A stretch of DNA of 64,000 nucleotides from Crambe crambe (taxonomy: Eukaryota > Porifera > Demospongiae > Poecilosclerida > Crambeidae), in NCBI GenBank assembly GCA_963924555.1, contig OZ004595.1, positions 5,512,599 through 5,576,598 of the forward strand, written 5' to 3'. Both the position numbers and the translations under genes were made by a program. Each line of letters begins with the position of its first letter. Position 1 is the stretch's first letter. Below are positions 11,413-23,326 of this stretch, piece by piece. The notes under the pieces are model-generated. The model made no database searches, was not told where the DNA came from, and was given only the letters and a program-made list of their open reading frames with translations.

Positions 11413-14400
11413 TAGGAGATGTTGACCAGTAGCTACTGTGTAGTGTGTTGTTCATTTTGTAACTTCACTTGTGATTCCTGCATGTTGAGTATTTTGTATC
11501 AACCTCATTCCTTCCTCTTCTTAACCCCCTAACTACGTCTAATATAGTTTCCTCACACTTCCTCTATAATGTTTCCTTATCCCTAATTTGTGTATACGTT
11601 CTGTGGAGTATGTGGTTATGTTTATGTATTGTGGTAGATTATCCACTTCAAAGTTTGTGTTTATCATCATTCCAAAAGTCCAATTATTTATGTTCTTGCT
11701 CTCATTTTTAATGTTTTCTGCATCCATCTTTCTTAATTTCTTACCTACGTAAGACTCTTCTTCATCTTAGTGTTTTTCATTCAGATCATCATGTGTGCTT
11801 CCTCTATCTTTCCCACCTCCAATATACTTCCTGTGGAGTATGTGGTTATGTTTATGTATTGTGGTAGATTATTCACCTCAAAGTTTGTGTTTATCATCAT
11901 TCCCACTTCAGCTCTTGCTCTCTTGTTTTTCTGCCATGCATCAGACTCTTCTTCATCTTAGTGTCTCTTCACACTTTTACTTTACTATGATAATATTTCT
12001 TGTCATCTGCCAAGCAAATCAGCTTTTTCCTAACATAATTATATGTACTCTTATATCATCCTCCCTTCCTCTCTCTGTAAATTATCATCTCCTTATTCAG
12101 TTGTACTTTACAATTAAACAGTTGACATTTAACCAGCTATCTCCAGTTCAGTAATCTCCTTAACACTTGACCTAACCAAGGTAAGTCATGGTGTATTGTG
12201 TTATGTACTGTAGACTCATTATGTGCATTATTTTTTCAGGTGCAAGATTTTAAGTCATGTGATTGACAGACTGTTCAACATTGTTTATCATCAGTGGTAT
12301 CACTTTACCACAGAAAACACCAAAACTATTCTTTGAATGCCTTATGGGTAGTACTATTCTAGTGGTGAGTTAAATGACCATTGAGGCTCATGTGATCAAC
12401 TAATCACCTTCTGGTTCACGATAATTGATTTGTCCAGCTGCAGTTACTTCAGCCATCCAATCACAGACTGAATACACTATAGTTTATCTTGGCCGTGGAG
12501 ATGACAGAATAGTAGGAGAGGTGAGGTGATAGAATTCAAAAAAGAGAGAGGCTCTCATGATTCCTTCCTGCATGATTCCTGCATACAGCCTACTGGGGAG
12601 GTCATGGATAGAGGTATATCCAAGGTGCTCAATTCTGCCGAAGTGGTGCTCTCTGTGTCAGATTTTTCCTTCCAGCTACAGTGGATAGTCAAATTGCCTC
12701 CTTCCACTTCATCAGAGGATATGGATGGTAAGGAAATGTTACCAAATAAATGATATGATTATGAGTATTGTAATTCTCAGGTCTTCATATCAACATTCTA
12801 ATCATTGAGGTCAATCAACTACTGACATTAATCAGAGGGAAAAAATCCTCAGAAGAAACCTTTAGTTAAACATGATGTTATGATGAATCCAGCTAAATTT
12901 GATTGCTTCTGCCATCCAGCAGCTGATACTCAACAAGCAACAGTTAATTTTATAATAAATACTTCAACCAACAGTTAATTATTTCCTAATTAATGCTCCA
13001 AGCAACTGGCTACCGTTAATCTTCTAATTAATGCTTCAACCAATCAGCTGCAGTTAATTTCCTATTAAAACTGCTGATTTATCAAGCTACATTTGCTCTG
13101 TATTTTAATCCAGTCAATATTTTGCTTCAGGTGGCTATGAATTGATGGTAAGGGAGTGATATTACTTAAAATGTGTGCATGATCCATTATTATTATTCAC
13201 AGACACTCATCAGTTGCTATTAATATTCTCATTGGAAGGATGACACATTTCTTCTGATAGCAGTGATGATGATGTCAAATGGCTACTATCAGACATAACC
13301 TTAAGAAGGACCATCCTACTTTGCCTCCATTATGACCATCAGTGTAGCTATGTATGTTACTAGATGCTTTTCAGGGTTTGTTTATAATTAATGATTCATT
13401 TTATTAGCAAGTGGCTACAAGAGCCTAAAAGCCCTGAAAGTGGCTGTGTTCCAAACATTCCAAACTGATGATATCTTTTCAACCATCTTACCATGTAAGT
13501 CTTTTACTTTTTAAGTGACATTTGGACCTCACACTATTGTTTTACAGGTGCTCAAATGGTTTGATATGAAGCACCCCAAGTGTACGTCCCTACCCTCTCC
13601 ATGTCAAAATTTAAGAGTATACACGAAGAAAAATTAAGAGACGTCACCCTTTACCTACCTAGCTGTCAGTTGCACTATCATGCAGTTATGTATCATGAAA
13701 TAACTATATTTTTTGCTGTTGTTGTTTATTTCATTCATTGACACATCATGTCCAGACTTGTCATTATCACAATTCATTGAAGTAAATGTTTTGACTGCTA
13801 CATTTATTTATCAAGCTACAGTTGATTATAATATTAATTATCCAGCCACAGTTATACTGCCCCCTTTCCCATGTCTAAAGATGAACCCTCCAACATTATC
13901 TGTGGATTTCCAAAAGCTGTCACTGACAACTAAGGAACAAGCTGGTAGACCAGTGTCACTGAAGTGTACGTAGATAGCTATGGACTTTGTAAACAATATA
14001 ATTTTATGGATACATACACCCTCAACTTCATTAGAGGCTATGCATGGTAAGGAAATGTAAATTTCAATGGGTGATCTATAGTTAGTGTGTCATAATTCAG
14101 TTCTTATTCAGTATAGAATTTGATGAACAGTTCAGCTACTTACTGACTCCTCCCTGATAACAAAAACCTCAAAAGCATAACCATAATCATGTCATTCATC
14201 CATTCTGTTTCAAATTAGGAACGAAAACTTAGCTAAGCACAACCATGCATCATGATGATCCAGCTAGATTAATTTATTTCAGCCCTCCAGCCACTCTTGA
14301 TCTTCTAATTAATGCTCTTATCAACCAGCTACTGTTAATCATCTAATTAATGCTCCAATCAACTGTCTACAGTTCTAATTAATGTTTCTATTTACCAGCT

Positions 14401-15074
14401 GCAGTTCATCTTCTAATTAGTGACAGTTATGTTTCTATGGATGTACCAGCCATCCAGCTGCATTTAAAATCTATACTATCCTGCTACAGCTAGACTAGTT
14501 GATGATAAGGGAAGCCAATACCATGTGTGTGATTCATATGTAGCTATTGTTATTAGCTATTAATATATTCTTCATTAGTTTTTTTGCTGTAGTTAGCTAT
14601 CACTGCATTTTTTGGCAGCTATTTTGAGATTCAATGTCTTGTGTGAATGAATAATTGCAAAAGGAGGTACGTAACTAAAATCACATTGCCACATTAGGAA
14701 ACTGGGGGGAACCAGGCCATTAAGTGACCGAATACAGCTGTCTTGCAAGAGTAGCCATCAAGTAATTTGATGACAATAGCTAGCTGATCTGTGTATTATT
14801 TATGTATGCTAACTATTCTGAACTCTTATGGTACTCGCTTATTGTGACAGCATTGTGATGTCTGACACATACAACTTAATTTCCTAATGTGTAGCTACTG
14901 TTGAGTATTGTACTATAAAAAACTGATGATGTGATAAATATTGTTTAACCGTGGCAATCTGCTCCCCACTTCTTTTAGTTACATACCTCAGCAATAATAA
15001 TATTGGCAGATTCTGCTAGCATAAATTGCATAATAGCATTCGAAAATTAATTTTCGTAGTATAATTAAATTCCA
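11413..15074 (+). other. Noncoding tail of gene A: intron-like pairs, minisatellite remnants
   Basis: No intact gene is seen. GT-AG pairs matching the leftmost tail lie at 12181-12239 (59 nt), 12728-12780 (53 nt), 13148-13202 (55 nt) and 13495-13547 (53 nt), with a further GTAAGG donor at 14047. A patch reading SSDSSDDDVKWLLSDI is conserved near 13250-13300. Degenerate minisatellite words occur at about 12945-13075 and 14290-14420. From 11413 to about 13400 the sequence is close to 32402-34400 behind gene D, which shows a shared duplication. Short open frames here (for example 11795-12154 and 12526-12753) are not conserved as proteins. Confidence 0.5.
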
Positions 15075-15353
15075 AATGAAACTGGTGATGCAATTACTAT
15101 AGCTACAACCACAAAGTCATGATCACATGACTGACACATGCTGCTGATATCTATACTGGGCATAGGGCATAGGGCTATAATGAATCCATCAGAATCTGCT
15201 AAGGCCTGAACTGGCTCCAGGATTCTAGAAAAGTGAAACTGTGTAGTGTAAAGAATGACAATCTCTAGCTAGCTAGCTATTCACTGATTTATCATAGGTG
15301 TAGGAACTGGGCTCTTGCCCCCCTAGATTATTAATGTCTTTATACAGATAATA
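15075..15353 (+). promoter_or_regulatory. Type-2 upstream region before pseudogene B
   Basis: This is the version shared with the regions before gene D (about 27835-28281) and before the orphan start at 36985. Shared words are CATGATCACATGACTGACAC and ATGCTGCTGATATC, followed by TTCACTGATTTATCATAGG. The GTGAGT donor seen in the other copies reads AAGTGAAAC here (about 15232-15241), so the 5' splice site is probably lost, but the acceptor TTTATACAG just before ATAATGGC is kept. Confidence 0.45.
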
Positions 15354-15770
15354 ATGGCTACATACACCTCAGTCACTGATGTCACTCCCCTTCATCTAGC
15401 TGCCAAGTATGGTGATTTAACTGCAGTCAGAAGATTACTGGAAAGTAACAGGTATAATGTAGACTGCACTGATTCCAATGGGCAGACTCCACTGCATTAT
15501 GCTTGTGCTGCAGGTCACTTAGATGTAATTTGGGTGATGGTAGTTGAGTTCAGTGCTGATACCAATGCTAGGGATGATGAAAATAACACACCTCTCCATG
15601 TAGCAGCATTGAGTGGGAATAAGGAGGTTGTGTCATTTCTAATTAATGGTAACATTGAAGCTAAGGGTGCTTCGGGTAGATCCTTGCTACACCTTGCATG
15701 TAAGGGAGATAATCTTAGTCTAGTTCAATCCCTGATATATGCATGCAAGAGAGTGAACTTAGTGAAGTGA
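15354..15770 (+). pseudogene. Pseudogene B: truncated ankyrin N-terminus of a Roco paralogue
   Basis: The open frame of 138 codons starts MATYTSVTDVTPLHLAAKYG, the paralogue start, and covers about four ankyrin repeats. It breaks off within SLVQSLIY at 15740, exactly where the left arm of a long hairpin begins; the remaining nine or so codons and the stop come from the hairpin. No Roc, COR or death-domain sequence follows before gene C: the DNA after the hairpin is tail-type noncoding sequence. One intermediate ankyrin segment found in the other genes is also missing, and a few residues of a repeat (after SFLING) are deleted in frame. A small ankyrin-only protein could still be made, but a remnant is more likely. 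Confidence 0.75.
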
Positions 15771-15908
15771 CCCTTACCCATCATCAAGTACAAGATACTA
15801 TTCCTACTTCACTCCCATGATCAAGGGCCAAGGGAGTGAAGTAGGAATAGTATCTCGTACTTGATGATGGGTAAGGGTCACTTCACTAAGTTCACTCTCT
15901 TGCATGCA
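15740..15908. repeat. 169-bp near-perfect hairpin (77-bp arms, 15-nt loop)
   Basis: The left arm 15740-15816 begins TGCATGCAAGAGAGTGAAC. The right arm 15832-15908 is its reverse complement, with one mismatch seen by eye (ACAAGAT against ACGAGAT). The loop is 15817-15831. It sits at the truncation point of pseudogene B. It may be a foldback or MITE-like element or a palindromic repair product. No clear target-site duplication is visible. Confidence 0.9.
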
Positions 15909-17849
15909 GTTATAATACATATTCCAGCTAGATTTTTGGGCCATACTGCTTCGATGCTGCAGTACTTGGTTTTCATAATGAAGCTGCAGTTATAATAGCT
16001 ATAATAATTATTATGTGCTAAATTTGTGGTCATCCCTACTTCACATTTTTATTTCGAAGCTTAATCAGCTACTGGCATTAATCAGAGGGAAAACCCTCAG
16101 AAGAAACCTTTAGTTAAACATGATGTTATGATGAATGCAGCTAAATTTGATTGCCTCAGCCATCCAGCTGCTGATACCCAACTAGCAACAGTTAATTTTA
16201 CAACGGCTACAGTTGATTAATTTTCTAATTAATGCTCCAATCAACTGGCTAGCTGTAATTAATGCTCCAATCAACTGCAGGGCTACAGTTTTCTCATATA
16301 ACCAATCTGCTGCTGTTAAACCTTCAACTAATTATGCTACAGTTACGTTTACTCTGTGTCTTAATCCAGCTGACAGCAGCTACAGTCAATATTTTGCTTC
16401 AGGTGACTATGAATTGATGTTAATACTTATGTGTGCATGATCGTTATTCACAGATACTGAACAGGTATTTCATTAACATTCTCATTGGAAGGATGACACA
16501 TTTCTTCTGTTAACAGTGATGATGATGTCAAATGGCTGCTACCAGACCTAACAACAAGCATCCAAGTACCCCAACTTTGCCTCCATCATGACCATCTATC
16601 AGTGTAGCTATGTATGTTACTAGATGCTTTTCAGGGTTTGTTCATAATTAATGATTCATTTTATTAGCAGGTGGCTACAAGAGCCTAAAAGCTCTGAATG
16701 TGGCTGTGTTCCAAATATTCCAAACTGATGATATCCTCAACCATTTTTTTACCATGTCATATGGTTTTGATATGAAGCATCCCAAGTGTAGCTACATCCC
16801 TGTCCTCTCCATGTCAAAGTTTAAGAGTATGCACAAGGAAACTTCACCCTTTACCTACCTTGCACTATCATGCAGTTATGTATCATGAAATAACTTGTTG
16901 TTGTTGCTTATTTCATTTATTGACACACACTCCAGACTGATCACATCAATTACCTTAAATTAATGTTTTGTTATTAATTATCCAGTCACAGTTTATATTG
17001 CCTGTTTATTTCCCCTTTCCTATGTCTAGTCTTGTTGGTTTAAAGATAAACCCTCCAACATTATCTCTGACCTTCCATGATTTCCAAAAGCTGTCACTGA
17101 CAACTAAGAAGTAAATAGATATGACTGGTGTCACTGAAGTACAGTGTTAGAAAATAAGCAGTTGACCAGAGTTAATAATTTGGCTATAGCTAAGCGTCAA
17201 CAACAATCAACTTACCTCCTTTAAGAATATTCAACTTCAATGTATGGTAAGGAAATAAGGAAATGTATATGATTTAGCTATTACAATTCTCAGATCTTCA
17301 CATCAAAAATGTTCTCATTCAGTATAGAATTTGATGAACACTTCAGCTACGTATGTACTTAATAATCAGATACTGATCACAAAAACCCTCAAAAGCACAA
17401 CCATCATGATTCAGCTATAGTTAGCTACTTGCTTAATGGAATTTTCCAGCTACAGATATTAGTCAAATTGGCTCCTTCAATTTTATTAGAGGCTATGCAT
17501 GGTAGCTAATGCAACCAAATCTGTGAAAATGTATGGCATATTTGAATCATAATTCACAAATTATAGGATACTGATTCTGTTTCAAATCAGTAACAAAAAC
17601 TTAGCTAAGCAGAACCATGCATCCAGTTATTTCAGCCATCTAGCTATTCTTGATCTTCTAATAAATGCTCCCATCAATGCAGCTACTGTTAATCTTCTAA
17701 TTAACTATGAAAATAAGAGATTTACCTTGTGTTTCCAAGAGAAACAAGAAAACATAGTGTGTTTTTTGTAGGATACACAAGGCACGGCATATTTAATGAA
17801 ATTTTGAATAGGAAACATTATAATTCATAATTATAATTAATTATTGTTT
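15909..17849 (+). other. Noncoding tail after pseudogene B
   Basis: No gene is seen. From about 16050 the sequence rejoins the tail family (CATTAATCAGAGGGAAAACC), with minisatellite words at about 16205-16330 and the conserved patch GATGATGATGTCAAATGGCT near 16517. The order of words matches the tails of A, C and D, so this is a shortened tail copy whose Roco 3' half has been deleted. Confidence 0.5.
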
Positions 17850-18230
17850 TCTCCTGATCACTGGACCATCCTAACCTAGTGCTGCTAAGTCACTCCACAT
17901 AATTATAGCTATTTTTTTAAAAATTAAACAAAAAATAGCAAGGGGGAAAAATTATAGCTAACATGTGTTTGTTATGCTAACTATAATCTGATAGTGTGAT
18001 GAATATTATTTTACCATGAAAACCTGCCCTTCTCCCCCCCCCCCCCCCCCAATAATCTCAGACAACAGCTACCTCTTCTACTGGCTCCACTTTTAAAAGT
18101 GAGTTTCTATTTTAGTACATTAACACTGCATAGTGTTAATGTTAAGTCTGTAGTTCACTAATATTCTCGTATCTCTAATTTTGAGTTTTAGTAGCCATGA
18201 CTACACTATATCTTTTCATACAGATAGCTA
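17850..18230 (+). promoter_or_regulatory. Type-1 upstream region of gene C
   Basis: This matches the region before gene A. Features are a run of 17 C (18034-18050) and a likely 5'UTR intron at 18099-18223 (AAAA|GTGAGT to CATACAG) ending seven nucleotides before the ATG at 18231. No TATA box is assigned. Confidence 0.5.
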
Positions 18231-21200
18231 ATGGCTACATCCACCTCAGTCAATGATGTCATTCCCCTTCATCTAGCTGCCGAGTATGGTGATTTGAATG
18301 AAGTCAGAAAGTTACTGAAAAGTGGCAAGTATTACGTAGATAGTACTGATTCCGATGAGCAGACTCCACTGCATTGTGCTTGTGGTGCAGGTCAATTAGA
18401 AATAGTTATGGTGTTGATGGTTGAGTTCAATGCTTCTATGTATTTGAAGGATATATATGGTTGCATACCACTAATGACTGCATGTTTAAATGGATGGAAA
18501 GATGTTGCTCTCAGTCTAGTGACTGATCACCTTTGTCCTCTAGATGTAAAAGATAATAAAAACAGAACAGTTCTTCATTATGCATGTGTTGGAGGTAATG
18601 TAAGTCTAGTTCAATCCCTGATATGTGACCACAATGCTGATATCGGTGCTAGGGATGATAAAAATAACACACCACTCCATGTGGCTGCTTTGTATGGAAA
18701 GAAAGACATGACTTTGTACCTATTAAATGAGTTTGGTTGTGTTGTGGGTGATTTGGGTAGATCCCTGCTACATTATGCATGTAGAGGAGGTAATGTTAGT
18801 CTAGTTCAATCCCTGATACATGACCACTATGCTGATATCAATGCTATGGATGATGAGAATAATACGCCATTCCACGTAGCAGCATTGCATGGAAAGAAAA
18901 AGGTTGCATTGTTTTTAATCAAGGAGTTTAGTAGTGATATCAATATCAGAGATCCTTTAGGCAGAACTCTGCTACACAGAGTGTGTGAAAATGGTAAAGT
19001 CAGTCTAGTTAAATCCCTGATACATGATTACAATGCTGATACCAATGCTAGTGATAATGAGAATAACACACCACTCCATGTTGCAGCATTGCATGGAAGA
19101 AAAGAGGTTGCATTGTTTTTAATCAAGGAATTTGGTTGTGATATTAATATCAGAGATCCTTCAGGCAAAACCCTGCTACACAGAGTGTGTAAAAGTGGCA
19201 GTGTCAGTCTAGTTCAATCCCTGATACATGATTACTATGCTGATATCAATGCTAGGGATGACGGCAATAACATGCCACTCCATGTAGCAGCATTGGATGG
19301 AAAGAAAGAAGTTGTACTGTTTTTAATTAAAGTATTTGGTTGTGACATTAATATCAGAGATCCTTCAGGCAAAACCCTGCTACACAGAGTGTGTGAAAGT
19401 GGTAGTGTCAGTCTAGTTCAATCCCTGATGCATGATTATAAAGCTGATGTCTATGCTAGGGATGATGAAAATAACACACCACTTCATGTAGCAGCATTGA
19501 ATGGAAATAAAGAGGTTTTTTTAATAGAGGACCTTGTTTATGATATTAATGTCAGAGGTGGCAATGGCTACTCATTGCTACACTCAGCATGTCATAATGG
19601 ACACTTTAATCTCGCAAAGACACTTTGTAAATTCATGTCTCCCTTGATTGTTGATGAGGATGGTAACACTCCTCTTCATATCTCTTCAATACGTGGCCAT
19701 AATGAATGTATTAAGACTCTGTTACAGCATGATGCTCCTATCCTGATAAGAAATGCTTCTGGAAAGACTCCTATTGACCTAGCAACTGGTGATGCAAGAT
19801 TAACATTAGACCAATACATAAAACAAAACCAAGATAAAATACTGGTCAATTATGGCATCATGCAAAAACACGCTAAAAAAAAGTATTCGGGTGCACAACA
19901 CATGACCAGGGTATTTGTCATTGGTAACCCTGGTGCAGGGAAGAGCACTCTCATAGAGTCCCTTAGAAGAGAGGGTTACTTTGATTTTCTACGGAAAGTG
20001 TCTGAAGCTGTAGTGCCTCTCCACACTGCCGGTATAATCCCCAGTATCCATGTCAGTAAACACTATGGGAGAGTCATGTTCTATGACTTTGCTGGAGACC
20101 CTGAGTATTACTCCTCACATGCTGCCATCCTTGAGAATCTTGCTTCCTCAAGAAAAGGTGACAACATATTCATTGTTGTAGCTGATTTAAGGAAGGATGT
20201 TATGACCATGGAGAAATTGCTGCACTATTGGTTTTCATTCATACAACATCAGAAATTCAGTGAAAAGCCTTTCCTCATTGTAGTTGGTAGCCACTCTGAT
20301 TCAGTCACTAAAGAAGTAATAACAAAATGTAGAGAAAGATTTGCACAATTCCACAGGGATATTTCTGAATCACATACACTTGTTCGGTATATGGAGTATT
20401 TTTTATTTGACTGCCGTAAGCCTCGATCTAAAGAAATAGGTAGACTTCAGAAAAAAATCACAAGCATGATCAGCAAATCTGAGCGCTATGAACTAACAAT
20501 TGAAGCAAGCATACTTTTAGGGTTGCTAGAAAAGGATTTTAACAATGTCATTGCTTGTTCTGTAGAGACCATAGTGTCCCACATAGAGGACACTGAGGTA
20601 CAGTTACCAAACAAAACTGAAACACTCATATCATATCTGCATGAACTCCATGAGGTGGGCATTTTATTATTAGTGGGAGAGGGAACAGAGGATAACTTCC
20701 TGATAGTGTTGAACATCTCCAAACTTACTAATAAAGTTCATAAAGCATTATTTTCTTTGGATGCACTTAAAGAATTGAGCAAATTCAGAAATAGTTATCC
20801 ATTAGATATTGGAATCATTCCTAAAGATCTTCTACTTAAGATTTTGCCAGAATATTGTACAAAGGAATGCCTCATTCAATTTCAGTACTGCCAGGAAATC
20901 AGCCATGACAATGTAGGAGTTTTCTCTTCCACATCACAGTCCTCTTCATCTTCTTCCCAATCCCTTCTCTTCTTTCCTGCTCTTATTTTAGGAGACAAGA
21001 GTGATGCATCATGGAGAACTCCTCCTGATAATAGTTACAGCATTGGTTGGTTTGCTTCATGCACTGATCCTAATGACTACTTCCCCCCACGTTTCCTTCA
21101 TGTCCTTCTCCTCAGAATGGTTTTCAGATTTGCCCTTTCTGAACCCCAACAACACCAAGCCCTTGTCCACACTACTGAACACATGGAGTATGAAAGGTTT

Positions 21201-23326
21201 TGCACCATGTGGAAGACTGGGGTGCGCTGGTTGAGTGAGGAGGGGGTGGAGTGTACGGTTGAATTGGTTAATGACAGTAAGGGAGTTGTTGTCATCACTA
21301 AGAGTGTTAAGGATAGAACAGAGATTTGCATCAGTGTCTTTAATGATATAATCTGTTGTGTGATGGAGGCAAAGGCAGAGTTCTGCCACTCTGTCAGACC
21401 TAAATTCTATCTCTTAGATTCCACAGACCAGTCTGATTACCTTGATAAAGACAACTTGTTTCTAATGAGTGAGGTAGAGAAGACACTGGTATCTCCGAAG
21501 GGGAAGGAGGGAGTGCGCAGTGTTACCAAAACAAGGTTTCTGGAGCGTTCAAAGCTGACATGCATGCGTAAACTCACTCATTGGGACAACTTGTTTCCTA
21601 TTGATTTTGGTTCAGTTCTCCATTACCTTAAAGACATAGTTAAACCTCTATATGACCTTGGTATCCACCTCAAAATTTCTCGTGGTGTCCTTGAGGCAAT
21701 AGAAATGAACTATCCTTACGATGCAAGTAGGAGAACAAGGGAAGTGGTTAGGGCATGGACGAGCTCCTCTCTTGACCCTCCATGCTGGTCGCATCTCATG
21801 GAAGCACTGAAGGAGATAGACCATGGAGCCACTGCAAAAGAGATTGAGAAAGAACACAGTGAGTCAATAGAACAACATTAAATTTTAGATACAGGGAAAG
21901 TAGCTGCAGTGGTTAGTTTATCTCATTTGAACGATTGATGATTTTTAGTCTTGAGAGTATTCAATAGGCTGCATGGATAACCCTATAGCAGGAAATTTTC
22001 ATGTGTTAAAATTCCATGGTTTAGTAAAATTCAAGTTTGAACCACCTTCTTTTAATTTTGCCTTCAAGATTTTGGCAAGCAAAGCGAGCCCCTCCCCCAT
22101 TCATGCAAATTGAGATTTTCGATCACATGATACTTAGGTCACATTTAATATGCATATGCGCATATGTTGGTTTGACCTTTGACCCTACAAATAAAACATG
22201 CCCACAACAAGCCTGAGCTTATCATTTTGCCATAGAGGCACTAAGATTATTTAGTGCTGGTCACATGACTTGTGACCAATCAGATTCTCTGAAAAGTGTA
22301 CTTTAAATCTCATAAAGCACACTTTCATGTGCACTAAATATTTAGTGCACACTTGAGAAACTGTGCTGAAGGTACATAGGAGCCTAGTGGAAGATCCACT
22401 AGGACTATGACCTTCCAGCCTCAGTCCCTAGTGCTTACAGTAAATCTACTTCTTAATGTCTCCTTTTATAGACTTTAGCATTTCACTTTTTTACATTGGG
22501 TTTCAAATAGGAAAACCTCAGGAATTTACCTCATTTATTTTTTTGGATATCATTAAATTAGAGCATTCTTACTGAACCAAAGTGTGTCAGAGCTTGCTAG
22601 GTACTAAGGCTAGGCTAGGGCTAGGCTAAGGCTAGGGTTCTGTAAGGACCAACTGGAATTTGATTGGTCATAAGTCATGTGATCAGCACTAAAGATCACT
22701 CTTTTCTAGCTCCATGTGTTTTAATGCATGGTGCACTCGAATGATGTTATAATGCTCTCGGTAATGTAATGCACTCGCCTTCGGTTCGTGCACTACATTC
22801 ACCTCGAGCATTATAGCATCATTCTCGTGCACTAAATATTACCTAAGGATCATAGGCACTTGGCTTTCTAAGTACTTGTGGTAAGCATTGTGTATGCAGC
22901 TCACCACTACTTCATCCTGACAGCAATATCTTAGCCTAAGAAATACAAATGACTTTCACCAACTGCTTCACTTTCCAATTGAATATATTACAGAATCATG
23001 CTCTAGTAATTAAAATTTTCTTTGTAGGTGTTCATATTGAGCTCCAGAAGAAGCTGCTTGATCCTGACCAACGTGATTCCACACCAGATGACAACTTCCT
23101 TGATTTGTTTGCTGAAGTGGTTGGACCCAAATGGCCATCCCTGGCCTCCCTCCTCTCCCTGACCAATGAAGAGATTGAAGAGGTGAAGACAGAGGGGAAG
23201 GGGCAGTCCCAACAAGTCCAAGCCCTCTCCATGTTGAAGAAGTGGACCTCCAAGGAAGGGGCCTCCTCCACTTATGATCAGTTGTCCCAGAAACTCAGAA
23301 AAATCTCACTATTTCAGTATGTCTAA
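18231..23326 (+). CDS. Gene C: ANK-Roc-COR-death-death Roco-family protein, 1308 aa
   Basis: The exons are 18231-21858 and 23028-23326, joined in phase 1 across a 1169-nt intron that carries a 592-bp insertion. The product starts MATSTSVNDVIPLHLAAEYG. About 16 ankyrin repeats (residues 8-545) are more diverged from each other than those of gene A. Roc motifs are GNPGAGKST at 565-573, DFAG at 619-622 and GSHSD at 686-690. The COR-like part is the second subtype of the cluster (GEGTEDN, then SLDALKELSK and a Ser run SSTSQSSSSSSQ). DD1 is about 1122-1207 (GSVLHYLKDIVKPLYDLGI) and DD2 about 1225-1305. The C-terminal half is almost identical to gene G, while the ANK half differs. If the long intron is retained the protein ends EHSESIEQH without DD2. 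The biochemical role is as for gene A: a putative GTP-regulated, death-domain-recruiting scaffold. Confidence 0.85.
22251..22842. mobile_element. 592-bp foldback/MITE-like insertion in the intron of gene C
   Basis: The homologous introns at 1-333 and 63057-63398 lack this block: AAGATTAT runs straight into CTAAGG there. Left terminal repeat 22251-22286 (TTAGTGCTGGTCACATGACT...) is the inverse of 22657-22692, with three mismatches in 36. A perfect 22-nt palindrome lies at 22329-22350, and a second imperfect palindrome of about 102 nt at 22731-22832. The junctions show only an imperfect ATTAT/ATTAC duplication, so the class is uncertain. No transposase is encoded. Confidence 0.75.

Noticed and set aside
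12526..12753. Small 75-codon gene conserved at 33598-33825
   Set aside because: Conservation reflects a recent block duplication (flanks are equally conserved); the C and leftmost tails do not keep the frame.
22251..22842. tRNA or structured RNA gene at the large palindromes
   Set aside because: No tRNA boxes or cloverleaf are seen; the palindromes fit a foldback insertion better.
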